A stretch of DNA of 64,000 nucleotides from assembly GCA_963848085.1 (NCBI GenBank), contig CAWKCE010000003.1, positions 1,229,254 to 1,293,253 on the forward strand, given 5' to 3'. Numbering within the stretch: the first letter of the stretch is position 1; every line of letters starts with the position of its first letter. Shown here in pieces: positions 1 through 7,183 of this stretch. Under the pieces are notes generated by a model. It made no database searches, was not told the DNA's origin, and worked only from the letters and a program-made list of their open reading frames with translations. The stretch comes from CAWKCE01 sp032127035. Its GTDB lineage: Bacteria > Actinomycetota > Actinomycetes > JAHEKZ01. Position numbers and translations under genes: made by a program.

Positions 1-230
1 CCGGGTTCGCCTTCGCCGCCTTCCGCTGGGCGAGCGGGCACCGGCTGGAGGCGATCCTGCACGAGAACGACCTGGCGGCAGGCGACTTCGTCCGCTGGTG
101 CAAACAGCTGGTCGACCTGCTCGGCCAAGTGGCCTCAGCCTCCGCCGACGACCCCGAGCTGCAGGCGAGCGCCCGGGCCGCGGTGGCGGCCGTCCGCCGC
201 GGCATCGTCTCGGTCGACGTCACCCCCTAG
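1..230 (+). CDS. helY: HelY-like DEAD/DEAH RNA helicase, C-terminal end only
   Basis: This is the last 75 residues of a gene that enters from the left edge, read in the frame starting at base 3 and ending in TAG. The pattern F-x-W-A-S-G followed by GDFVRWCKQLVDLLGQ and RRGIVSVDV is the hallmark of the DSHCT domain that closes Ski2/Mtr4-like helicases. In actinobacteria this family is called HelY and is thought to unwind RNA using ATP. The motor domains lie outside the window, so activity cannot be judged. The neighbouring 5'-3' exonuclease gene is convergent, which is a common actinobacterial arrangement. Confidence 0.85.
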   Translation, partial: GFAFAAFRWASGHRLEAILHENDLAAGDFVRWCKQLVDLLGQVASASADDPELQASARAAVAAVRRGIVSVDVTP

Positions 231-277
231 CCGCCGAGTGCACACCCACAGGACACATTTCCCCGCCGAGTGCACAC
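231..277. repeat. 15-bp direct repeat between convergent genes
   Basis: The sequence CCGCCGAGTGCACAC occurs at 231-245, directly after the helY stop codon, and again at 263-277, before the end of the convergent exonuclease gene. The copies are identical and their starts are 32 bp apart. Neither copy codes for anything evident. The role is unknown; a dispersed intergenic repeat or a transcript-end element is possible. Confidence 0.6.
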
Positions 278-293
278 TGGAACAGTCCGGGGA

Positions 294-1205
294 TCAGTCC
301 GGCAGCGCCGCCACCAGCCGGTCGAGCGACCGGGAGATGCCCCATCGCTCCCCGAGAGCGCTCACCTGGGCACCATCAACACGGCTGCGCGACAGTCGCG
401 GGTGGAGCTCCGGCAGCGGAACGTCGAGCCGGACCCGCACGACCTGAGGTGCCACGGCCAGGTACTCCTGTGCCTCGGCCAGCTTGGCGCGGGCGGGTAG
501 CTCGACCGACGGGTCGCCGAGGGCAGCCAACACGCCCTCTACCGAGCCCACGACCCCGACGATGGCGGCAGCGGTCTTGTCGCCGACCCCACGGACGCCC
601 GGCAGGCCATCCGACGGGTCGCCCCGCAGCGTGGCGAAGGCGACGTACTCGGATGCGCGGACGCCGTACTTGTCCACGATCCACGCTTCGTCGACGCGGT
701 CGAGCTTCGCGAACCCTTTCCCGGTGTAGAGCACGCGGATTCCTCGGGCATCGTCGACGAGCTGGAACAGGTCTCGGTCGCCGGTGACCACGTCGGTCGG
801 GCAGACCGCCTCGGCGCACAGCGTGCCCAGTACGTCGTCGGCCTCGTAGTCCGGCACTCCGACCCGCGCGACCCCTACCGCGTCCAGCGCGGCCTCGATC
901 ACCGGCACCTGCGGTGACAGGAGGTCGGGCACCTCCTCCTCACCGGTCGCCGCCACCCGGTGCTCCTTGTAGCTGGGCAGCAGGTCGACGCGCCACTGCG
1001 GACGCCAGTCGGCGTCGAAGGCGGCCACCAGCTGAGTCGGCTCGTACTCGGTCACCAGCCGAGCGACGGCGTCGAGGAAGCCGCGCACCGCATTCACGGG
1101 CGTGCCGTCCGGAGCGACGACGGTGTCGGGAACGCCGTAGAAGGTTCGGAAGTACATGGACGCGGAGTCCAGCAGAAGGAGGCGGTCGAGTCGCTGGTCG
1201 CTCAC
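294..1205 (-). CDS. 5'-3' exonuclease (PolA N-domain-like flap nuclease)
   Basis: A 303-residue stand-alone 5'-3' exonuclease related to the N-terminal domain of DNA polymerase I, expected to remove RNA primers or flaps using divalent metals. Visible family motifs in order are LLLDSASMYFRTF, AFDADWRPQWR, PDYEADD (acidic metal ligands), TGDRDLFQL and the helix-three-turn-helix GDPSDGLPGVRGVGDKTA. The GTG at 1205 (VSDQRLDRLLLLD) is preferred because it begins just before the first core strand; an in-frame ATG at 1289 would overlap the divergent aminopeptidase start. The length suits the actinobacterial stand-alone family, which acts beside PolA. Confidence 0.87.
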   Translation of the reverse strand: MSDQRLDRLLLLDSASMYFRTFYGVPDTVVAPDGTPVNAVRGFLDAVARLVTEYEPTQLVAAFDADWRPQWRVDLLPSYKEHRVAATGEEEVPDLLSPQVPVIEAALDAVGVARVGVPDYEADDVLGTLCAEAVCPTDVVTGDRDLFQLVDDARGIRVLYTGKGFAKLDRVDEAWIVDKYGVRASEYVAFATLRGDPSDGLPGVRGVGDKTAAAIVGVVGSVEGVLAALGDPSVELPARAKLAEAQEYLAVAPQVVRVRLDVPLPELHPRLSRSRVDGAQVSALGERWGISRSLDRLVAALPD

Positions 1206-1265
1206 ACCGACACGGTGCCACATCCCGGTGGGCGACGATCGGCGAGTGACCCCTCCCACGGGCTC

Positions 1266-1271
1266 TACAGT
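1266..1271 (+). promoter_or_regulatory. -10 hexamer of a probable leaderless transcript (M24 gene)
   Basis: TACAGT ends six bases before the GTG start at 1278, and no Shine-Dalgarno sequence lies between. Transcription would begin at or next to the start codon. The same TANNNT plus 6-8 nt spacing recurs before at least eight other genes in this window. Confidence 0.5.
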
Positions 1272-1277
1272 GACGTC

Positions 1278-2396
1278 GTGACCACTCAACCGGCCGCCGT
1301 CGACGACCTGCGATCCCGCCTCGACCAGGCGTCGGCCACGACCCGCGCCTGCGAGATCGACGCCCTGCTGATCAGCCCCGGCGCGGACCTGCGGTATCTC
1401 ACCGGGTACGACGCGGTCCCGCTGGAGCGCCTCACCTGCCTGGTGGTACCCGCCGACGGGGACCCGCTTCTCGTCGCACCGACCTTGGAGGTCCCGGCCG
1501 CCCTGGCGTCACCCATCGGCGCCCTGGACGTACCCGTCCACGGCTGGGACGAGACCCACGACCCGTACCACCTGGTCGCCTCACTGACATCAGGATCGAG
1601 CACGGTGGCAGTGGCCGACGGCATGGCTGCCCACCAGGTTCTGCGGCTCCGCGCAGCCATGCCGTCGGTCGAGCAGGTGCTGGCCGGCCGTGTTCTCCGC
1701 GAGCTCCGGATGCGGAAGTCGGCGCGCGAGGTCGACTCGCTGGCCGCCGCCGCCGCCGCGATCGACCGCGTCCACGCGAACGTCCCGGAGTGGCTCCGCG
1801 CCGGACGGACCGAACGCGAGGTGGGGCGCGATATCGCCGATGCCATCCTGGCTGCGGGGCACATGCGAGTGGACTTCGTCATCGTCGGCAGCGGCCCCAA
1901 CGGCGCCAGTCCGCACCACGAGCTGTCCGACCGCGTCATCGCCCCCGGCGACCCCGTGGTCGTCGACATCGGCGGGACGATGCCCGACGGCTACTGCTCC
2001 GACGCCACACGCACGTACTGCGTGGGGGAGCCGCCGACGGACTTCGCGGCGGCCTACCAGGTCCTCCAGAGCGCCCAGGCCGCGGCGGTCGCCCACGTCG
2101 CCCCCGGCGTGACCGCGGCGTCCGTGGACGCGGCGGCGCGGGAGGTTCTGGCCGAGGCGGGCCTGGCCGATCTGTTCATCCACCGGCTCGGCCACGGGAT
2201 CGGCATGGAGACCCACGAGGAGCCGTACCTCGTCGAGGGGAATGACGAACCGCTCGACGTCGGGATGGTGTTCAGCGTGGAGCCGGGCGTGTACGTCTCC
2301 GGCCGCTACGGCGCCCGGATCGAGGACATCGTCGTGGTGACCCCGGAAGGTGTGCGCTCCCTCAACGAGCGTCCGAGAGAACTGGTGGTGGTGTGA
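1278..2396 (+). CDS. M24 metallopeptidase (Xaa-Pro aminopeptidase family)
   Basis: A 372-residue pita-bread peptidase predicted to remove N-terminal residues preceding proline from peptides in the cytoplasm. An N-terminal creatinase-like domain (about residues 1-145) contains LISPGADLRYLTGYDAVPLERLTCLVV in two conserved blocks. The C-terminal catalytic domain shows all metal-ligand segments: VDIGGTMPDGYCSDATRTY (two Asp), HRLGHGIGMETHEEPYL (His), FSVEPGVYV (Glu) and GARIEDIVVV (Glu). The GTG at 1278 was chosen because it follows a -10 box at leaderless spacing. Its stop overlaps the start of the acyl-CoA dehydrogenase gene, so the two are probably co-transcribed. Confidence 0.88.
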   Translation: MTTQPAAVDDLRSRLDQASATTRACEIDALLISPGADLRYLTGYDAVPLERLTCLVVPADGDPLLVAPTLEVPAALASPIGALDVPVHGWDETHDPYHLVASLTSGSSTVAVADGMAAHQVLRLRAAMPSVEQVLAGRVLRELRMRKSAREVDSLAAAAAAIDRVHANVPEWLRAGRTEREVGRDIADAILAAGHMRVDFVIVGSGPNGASPHHELSDRVIAPGDPVVVDIGGTMPDGYCSDATRTYCVGEPPTDFAAAYQVLQSAQAAAVAHVAPGVTAASVDAAAREVLAEAGLADLFIHRLGHGIGMETHEEPYLVEGNDEPLDVGMVFSVEPGVYVSGRYGARIEDIVVVTPEGVRSLNERPRELVVV

Positions 2397-3565
2397 CAAT
2401 GGCTGACCAGACGTCAGTGGACCGGACGTACCTGTCGGACGCGACAGGCGACCTGATGGGCGTCGTGCGCGACATCGCCGCCGCCGAGCTGGCGCCGGCC
2501 GCCAGTGCCGCCGAGTCGTCCGGGACCTTCCCCCGGGACACGTTCCGACTGCTCGGTGAGGCCGGCCTGCTCGCGCTGCCCTACCCCTCGCAGTTCGGGG
2601 GAGGAGACCTACCGCTCCACGACTACCTCCAGGTGCTGGAGGAGCTCGCCGCTTCCTGGGGAACGGTGGCCCTCGGCGTCAGTGTCCACACGCTCGCCTG
2701 CTTCCCGCTGGCCACATTCGGTACGGACGACCAGCAGCGCCGATGGCTCCCGGACATGTTGGGCGGCCGACTCCTGGGCGCCTACTGCCTGTCTGAGACC
2801 GACGCCGGGTCTGACGCGGCGGCCCTTCGGACGCGGGCCACGCGCGACGGAGACGACTACGTGGTCGAGGGAACGAAGGCGTGGATCACGCATGGCGGAC
2901 TCGCCGACTTCTACGCCGTCATGACCCGCACCTCCGACGACGGGGCGAAGGGCATCACGTGCCTGCTCGTGGACGGGGCAGCCGACGGACTGACCGGGCT
3001 GCCACCCGAGCGCAAACTGGGCTTCCGCGCGTCGCGAACATCCCAGGTCCACCTCGACGGCGTGCGAGTCCCGGCCGAGCGGCGGATCGGCGACGAGGGT
3101 CAGGGCTTCGCCATCGCCATGGCCGCACTGGACAGCGGGCGGCTCGGCATCGCCGCGTGCGCCGTGGGGATCGCGCAGGCCGCGCTGGACCTCGCGGTCG
3201 GCTACGCCGCCACCCGCAGGCAGTTCGGGAAGCCGGTGGCGGAGTTCCAGGGGCTGTCCTTCCTCCTGGCGGACATGGCGACCGGCGTCGCGGCCGCCCG
3301 GCAGCTGTACCTGTCGGCGGCCCGCCGTCGAGACAGCGGTCGGCCGTTTGCGGTGGAGGCGTCCATGGCGAAGCTGTTCGCCACCGACGTGGCGATGCAG
3401 GTGACCACTGACGCGGTTCAGGTGCTCGGGGGTGCCGGCTACGTCGAGGACCACCCGGCCGAGCGCTACTTCCGTGAGGCCAAGGCGCTGCAGATCGTCG
3501 AGGGCACGAACCAGATCCAGCGCATGGTGATCGGACGGTCCCTTACCCAGGCGCCGCGGCGCTAG
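2393..3565 (+). CDS. Acyl-CoA dehydrogenase
   Basis: A 390-residue FAD-dependent acyl-CoA dehydrogenase that should introduce the alpha-beta double bond into an acyl-CoA thioester. The FAD/substrate loop reads CLSETDAGSD, the central ITHGG motif is present, and the C-terminal EGTNQIQRMVIGR places the catalytic base at about Glu370, as in short- and medium-chain enzymes. The GTG at 2393 overlaps the previous stop; an ATG at 2399 is an alternative. The substrate cannot be read from sequence. Its position 3.5 kb from the lysine-degradation genes, which end in crotonyl-CoA, makes a butyryl/crotonyl-CoA role thinkable, but this is inference only. Confidence 0.9.
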   Translation: MTMADQTSVDRTYLSDATGDLMGVVRDIAAAELAPAASAAESSGTFPRDTFRLLGEAGLLALPYPSQFGGGDLPLHDYLQVLEELAASWGTVALGVSVHTLACFPLATFGTDDQQRRWLPDMLGGRLLGAYCLSETDAGSDAAALRTRATRDGDDYVVEGTKAWITHGGLADFYAVMTRTSDDGAKGITCLLVDGAADGLTGLPPERKLGFRASRTSQVHLDGVRVPAERRIGDEGQGFAIAMAALDSGRLGIAACAVGIAQAALDLAVGYAATRRQFGKPVAEFQGLSFLLADMATGVAAARQLYLSAARRRDSGRPFAVEASMAKLFATDVAMQVTTDAVQVLGGAGYVEDHPAERYFREAKALQIVEGTNQIQRMVIGRSLTQAPRR

Positions 3566-3568
3566 GGT
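3563..3568 (+). promoter_or_regulatory. -10 hexamer overlapping the acyl-CoA dehydrogenase stop
   Basis: TAGGGT starts on the TAG stop codon of the upstream gene and ends six bases before the GTG of the Lrp/AsnC gene. No Shine-Dalgarno is present. This is consistent with an independent leaderless promoter for the regulator. Confidence 0.45.
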
Positions 3569-3574
3569 CGGCGG

Positions 3575-4024
3575 GTGGAGCCCCTGGACGACGTCGACCG
3601 GGCCATCGTCCGTCTCCTGTGCGGGGACGGACGGATGAGCTTCACCGACGTCGCCAAAGCCACCGGCCTGTCCACGTCGGCCGCACATCAACGGGTGCGG
3701 CGGCTGGAGCAGCGCCACGTCATCCGTGGCTACCGCGCGGTCACTGACCCGGAAGCCATCGGCCTGCCCCTGACCGCCTTCGTGTCGTGCACACCCATCG
3801 ACCCCTCTGACCCAGACGACCTCGCACAGCGGGTCAGCGGGATCGACGCCATCGAGGCCTGCTACAGCGTGGCCGGCGACCACAACTACGTGCTGCTCGT
3901 GCGAGTGGGAGCCCCCAGCATGCTGGAAGCGCTCCTGCAGGAGATCCGCACACTGGGCAACGTGACCACCCGGACGACGGTCGTGCTGAGCACGCCCTAC
4001 GAGGGGCGACCACCCGCGGTCTGA
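3575..4024 (+). CDS. Lrp/AsnC-family transcriptional regulator
   Basis: A 149-residue feast/famine regulator. Residues 5-60 form the winged HTH (MSFTDVAKATGLSTSAAHQRVRRLEQ), and residues 70-140 form the RAM/AsnC ligand-binding ferredoxin-like domain with the conserved ACYSVAGDHNYVLLVRV strand-turn-strand. Such proteins form dimers to octamers and usually sense amino acids. Only ten bases separate it from the acyl-CoA dehydrogenase gene, and the kam/kdd lysine genes lie nearby, so a lysine-related ligand is a reasonable guess; nothing in the sequence fixes the ligand. The GTG start follows a -10 box at leaderless distance. Confidence 0.88.
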   Translation: MEPLDDVDRAIVRLLCGDGRMSFTDVAKATGLSTSAAHQRVRRLEQRHVIRGYRAVTDPEAIGLPLTAFVSCTPIDPSDPDDLAQRVSGIDAIEACYSVAGDHNYVLLVRVGAPSMLEALLQEIRTLGNVTTRTTVVLSTPYEGRPPAV

Positions 4025-4054
4025 CCTCCGATCCACCCGCTCGACACCCCCGGA

Positions 4055-4085
4055 TTGACTCCTGCGCCCCGGGTCGGGCTAGGGT
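4055..4085 (+). promoter_or_regulatory. Promoter of CAP gene 1
   Basis: TTGACT at 4055-4060 and TAGGGT at 4080-4085 are separated by 19 bp. The second CAP gene has TTGCGG and TAGGGT at exactly the same 19-bp spacing, so the two promoters support each other. Confidence 0.55.
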
Positions 4086-4092
4086 GCGCCGG

Positions 4093-4110
4093 GTCACGAA
4101 ATGGTCACGA
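4093..4110 (+). promoter_or_regulatory. GTCACGA direct repeat (candidate operator) before CAP gene 1
   Basis: GTCACGA occurs at 4093-4099 and 4104-4110, an 11-bp period of one helical turn, between the -10 box and the ribosome site. It is conserved exactly before CAP gene 2. Direct repeats at 11-bp spacing are typical of OmpR-family response regulators; MtrA, which controls wall-hydrolase genes in actinobacteria, is one candidate. The binder is inferred, not shown. Confidence 0.5.
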
Positions 4111-4122
4111 GGAGGTCCACGG

Positions 4123-4641
4123 GTGGGTTCGCGAGCTGGGCGACCGGGCATGACGCTGCCACAACGATGGCTGGCGGGGTGCCTCGTGTCGGCGGTCGGC
4201 CTCGCGGGCGCGGTCGTGGTGCCAGTCGCCCAGGGGCCTGGTGCTGGGCCCCTGGCGGCACAGAAGGCCGCCGCGGCCAGCGCTCCTGCCGCAGCTCGAC
4301 TGGTGCGCAAGATCAACGCAGCACGCTCGGCCAAGGGTCTGCGCAAGCTCCGCGTCGCCGACGACCTGGCGGCGGCGGCCGCCGACCGCGCCCGGATCAT
4401 GGCCGGCGACGGTGCGGCGTCGCACACCCCCGACCTCGGGTCCACGCTGTGCTGCTGGAGCTGGCTCGGGGAGAACGTCGGCGAAGCCCAGTCGGTCCGC
4501 CAGGCCCACCGGATGTTCATGCGGTCAGCCCCGCACCGGGTCAACGTGTTGTCGACGAAGGCGCGCCAGGTCGGCGTCGCCGTGGTGGTGCGCGATGGCA
4601 GCCTGTGGGTGGTCGAGGTGTTCCGCCACCCGGCTCGGTGA
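4123..4641 (+). CDS. Secreted CAP-domain protein (copy 1)
   Basis: A 172-residue exported protein of the CAP/SCP-PR1 superfamily. A signal peptide with a hydrophobic core (WLAGCLVSAVGLAGAVVV) is followed by the CAP domain, recognisable by the RLVRKINAARSAKGL helix, HTPDLG, the GENVGEAQS motif and APHRVNVLSTKARQVGVAVV. Bacterial CAP proteins are extracellular and mostly of unknown activity. A paired CC before the GENVG motif is shared with the second copy. The GTG at 4123 was chosen because GGAGG lies seven bases upstream and because that start aligns with copy 2. The upstream 50 bp are almost identical to those of the next gene, which points to tandem duplication. Confidence 0.85.
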   Translation: MGSRAGRPGMTLPQRWLAGCLVSAVGLAGAVVVPVAQGPGAGPLAAQKAAAASAPAAARLVRKINAARSAKGLRKLRVADDLAAAAADRARIMAGDGAASHTPDLGSTLCCWSWLGENVGEAQSVRQAHRMFMRSAPHRVNVLSTKARQVGVAVVVRDGSLWVVEVFRHPAR

Positions 4642-4731
4642 GCACGCCTCCTTCGGTGTGCTCCCGGTCCAGAAGTCGCCGGATTTCGCCCTGAATCCGA
4701 CATAACGGCCAACACGCGCGACACGCCCTCG

Positions 4732-4762
4732 TTGCGGCGCTGGGCCCGGTTGCGGCTAGGGT
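4732..4762 (+). promoter_or_regulatory. Promoter of CAP gene 2
   Basis: TTGCGG at 4732-4737 and TAGGGT at 4757-4762 are 19 bp apart, matching the CAP gene 1 promoter in layout and in the sequence around the -10 box. Confidence 0.5.
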
Positions 4763-4769
4763 TCGCCGG

Positions 4770-4787
4770 GTCACGAAATGGTCACGA
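4770..4787 (+). promoter_or_regulatory. GTCACGA direct repeat (candidate operator) before CAP gene 2
   Basis: GTCACGA occurs at 4770-4776 and 4781-4787 with the same AATG spacer as before copy 1. Conservation runs through the ribosome site into the first codons. Confidence 0.5.
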
Positions 4788-4799
4788 GGAGGTCAACGG

Positions 4800-5570
4800 G
4801 TGGGTTCGCGCGCACGCCAGCCAGGCACGACGCTGCGACGACGCCGGCTGGCCGCGGGCCTGGTGGTGACCGCCGCACTCGCGATGGCAGTCGTGGTCCC
4901 GTCGGTGGATGGACCCTCGACCGGGCCGTTGTCGGCCCCGCCGGCGGCGGCGTCGGACGCCGCCGCACGACTGGTGGGCATGATCAACTCCGCCCGCTCC
5001 GCGAACGGGCTGTCGTCGTTGTCGGTCGCGAGCGACCTGACGTCGGCAGCGGCCGCCCGAGCGCGCATCATGGCCGCCAACGGGGCGTTGTCCCACACCC
5101 CGAACCTGGGGGACTCCCTGTGCTGCTGGAACTGGATCGGAGAGAACGTCGGGTACGCCTACTCGGCTGGCCAGGCTCACCAGCTGTTCATGGACTCCGC
5201 CCCGCACCGGGCGAACGTGCTGTCCAGTAGCGCCGACCAGGTAGGTGTCGCCGTCGTCGTGCGTAACGGGACGCTCTGGGTTGCCGAGGTCTTCCGCGGT
5301 CAAGCGGGTGACCCAGCCCGCACCGCGGCTGCGAACCAGGGCTCCCGGTCGGAAGACCGCAGCACCCCGGCCGGCGTCTCCAGCTCCAGTGCCCCGACGA
5401 CGACGACCGGTGGGGCTGTCAACGCGCAGCGTTCGCCGCGCCAGATCCTGCAGAACCGGCTGCACACGATGCGTCAGAACCTGCGCGCTGTCGTCGAGCA
5501 GAACGGCCGATTCGACCCGCTGCGCGCCGCAGTGCGCTACGCGGAAACCCTGGAGCGCGTCACCCGCTGA
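4800..5570 (+). CDS. Secreted CAP-domain protein with C-terminal extension (copy 2)
   Basis: A 256-residue paralogue of the preceding gene. It has an N-terminal signal peptide (RRLAAGLVVTAALAMAVVV core) and a CAP domain with HTPNLGDS, CCWNWIGENVG and APHRANVLSS motifs. After the CAP domain (about residue 165) comes a 90-residue tail rich in Ser, Thr, Pro and Arg, ending in a basic amphipathic helix (ILQNRLHTMRQNLRAVVEQ) that copy 1 lacks. The tail could hold the protein at the cell wall or bind a partner. The GTG start has GGAGG seven bases upstream. The last 11 bases overlap the convergent KamA gene. Confidence 0.85.
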   Translation: MGSRARQPGTTLRRRRLAAGLVVTAALAMAVVVPSVDGPSTGPLSAPPAAASDAAARLVGMINSARSANGLSSLSVASDLTSAAAARARIMAANGALSHTPNLGDSLCCWNWIGENVGYAYSAGQAHQLFMDSAPHRANVLSSSADQVGVAVVVRNGTLWVAEVFRGQAGDPARTAAANQGSRSEDRSTPAGVSSSSAPTTTTGGAVNAQRSPRQILQNRLHTMRQNLRAVVEQNGRFDPLRAAVRYAETLERVTR

Positions 5571-7023
5571 CGAGCGCCGCCGACGAGGCCCGGGACGCAG
5601 CTGCCGCCGCGCTGTCGGCCTCCGGGATCTCGCCCGGGTGGTAGCCCTGGCCCCGCCACCAGTCCTGCCCCTCCGGGGGAAGCGCGTGGATCGGGTCGTA
5701 GTACACGTAGTTGCGCCGCGTTGCCTCTGGGTCGTCCATCTCGATCCCGGTGCGGTAGTTCTTCGACCAGTACGACATCCCCAGGATGTGGTCGTACTCG
5801 TCGACCTGGTCCACCCAGCGCTTGCCGACGAACGGCACGTCGCAGGTGACCCGTGGGGTGGCGAACCCCGGCAGGTATCCCATGATCCCGTGCTGCAGCT
5901 GCTGGGCGTGCGCCAGCGACACCCGCCAGTGCTCGCTGAACGGGATCATGTCCATCATGTAGAAGTAGTAGGGCGTGATCTGGGCGCCGTCGAGCAGGGC
6001 GAAGCACAGATCCAGCAGGCGGTCGACGGAGTCGTTGACCCCGCCCATGAGGACACCCTGGTTGCGCACGTCTCTGACCCCCGCCTCGAGCATGGCGTGG
6101 GACGCACGGGCGACTGAGGGCGTGACGGAGTTGGCGTGGTTCACGTGGGTGTGAACCGCCAGGCCGATGCCGCGGTGACGAGCCTTGCTGGCCAGCCGCT
6201 CCATCCCGGCGCGGACGTCGTCGGCGAACCAGTGCTGGGGCAGCCCCATGAGGGCCTTGGTGGCCAGCCGGACGTCACGGACGTTCTCCACATCGAGGAT
6301 CTGGTCGACGTAGCGCTCGAGGTTCTTCCACGGCATGTTGGCGACGTCGCCCCCGGACACGACCACGTCGCGGACGCTGGGGGTGGCTCGGAGATAGTCC
6401 AGATGGGCTTGCAGCCGGTCAACCGGTTTCAGGTCGAACTTCAGCTTGGTGACCGTCGGCGTGGAGTTGCCCACGAGGTCCATGCGCGTGCAGTGCCCGC
6501 AGTACTGCGGGCAGGTGGACAGCACCTCGGCCAGCACCTTGGTGGGGTAGCGGTGCGTCAGCCCCTCGGCCTTCCACATGTCGTGCTCGTGGAGGCTGTC
6601 GCGCGAGGAGTAGGGGTGCGAGGGCCAGTCGGTCCGCCGGTCGCTGAAGACCGGAAGCATGTAGAGCCGGACCGGGTCGGAGAAGAAGGCGTCGGTGAAC
6701 TCCGCCGGTGAGGGCGCGCCCTCGTCGTGGGAGTCGGGGACCATCGTGTTGAGCATCTGCGGCGGCAGCAGCATCGACATCGTCGCCCGCTCCGCCTGGT
6801 CACGCGCCAGGTCGGCGTAGAAGCGCTCCTCCAGGAGGTCGCCCATCACCGCCCGCAGCTGCTTGACGTTCTTCACGCAGTGCGCCCGCTGCCACTGGGC
6901 GGAGTCCCAGTCCTCGGAGGTGACGCCGCTCCACGCGGGGAAGCGGGTCCAGTCCGGCTCGCGGAGCGGCTTCTGCTGGTAGTCGTACGGCTGCGGCAGC
7001 ACGTGCGTACCTGGCGGGGTCAT
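5560..7023 (-). CDS. kamA: KamA-family radical SAM enzyme (probable L-lysine 2,3-aminomutase)
   Basis: A 487-residue radical SAM, PLP-dependent aminomutase predicted to convert L-lysine to beta-lysine, the first step of lysine fermentation. The 4Fe-4S motif is C171-x3-C175-x2-C178 (CPQYCGHC). The two Asp that hold the lysine side chain in characterised enzymes appear as Asp358 (YMMDM) and Asp395, and the PLP lysine as Lys401 (CDVPFVGK). The last segment replaces the classical DAPGGGGK and is one residue shorter, so a related substrate is possible. The ATG at 7023 has GGAAGG upstream; longer in-frame readings enter the divergent promoter. It is divergent from kdd. Confidence 0.82.
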   Translation of the reverse strand: MTPPGTHVLPQPYDYQQKPLREPDWTRFPAWSGVTSEDWDSAQWQRAHCVKNVKQLRAVMGDLLEERFYADLARDQAERATMSMLLPPQMLNTMVPDSHDEGAPSPAEFTDAFFSDPVRLYMLPVFSDRRTDWPSHPYSSRDSLHEHDMWKAEGLTHRYPTKVLAEVLSTCPQYCGHCTRMDLVGNSTPTVTKLKFDLKPVDRLQAHLDYLRATPSVRDVVVSGGDVANMPWKNLERYVDQILDVENVRDVRLATKALMGLPQHWFADDVRAGMERLASKARHRGIGLAVHTHVNHANSVTPSVARASHAMLEAGVRDVRNQGVLMGGVNDSVDRLLDLCFALLDGAQITPYYFYMMDMIPFSEHWRVSLAHAQQLQHGIMGYLPGFATPRVTCDVPFVGKRWVDQVDEYDHILGMSYWSKNYRTGIEMDDPEATRRNYVYYDPIHALPPEGQDWWRGQGYHPGEIPEADSAAAAASRASSAALVSG

Positions 7024-7076
7024 GGCCAGCCCTTCCCGGCGGACGACGGGCAGGGAACACCCCAGGCCCTGAGCCA

Positions 7077-7106
7077 AGCGTACGGCGCATCTTCCCGTGT
7101 AGGCAA
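7077..7106 (-). promoter_or_regulatory. Candidate promoter of kamA
   Basis: On the minus strand TTGCCT (7106-7101) and TACGCT (7082-7077) are separated by 18 bp and point toward the kamA start at 7023. Confidence 0.4.
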
Positions 7107-7137
7107 CGACCGACCGGATGATCTCCCGACGAGTGTC

Positions 7138-7151
7138 GCCAGGTGCCTGGC
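7138..7151. promoter_or_regulatory. Palindrome in the kamA-kdd divergent region
   Basis: GCCAGG-TG-CCTGGC is a perfect 6/2/6 inverted repeat, 33 bp before the kdd start. Its symmetry and position suit an operator for both divergent units; the nearby Lrp/AsnC protein is a possible binder. This is inference. Confidence 0.3.
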
Positions 7152-7183
7152 CGCGTCCTGCCCGGACCTGCGAGGATCGTCCG

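Noticed and set aside
2609..4036. 475-codon frame opposite the acyl-CoA dehydrogenase and Lrp genes
   Set aside because: It covers two real genes and their gap and has Arg/Gly/His-rich text without any fold signature.
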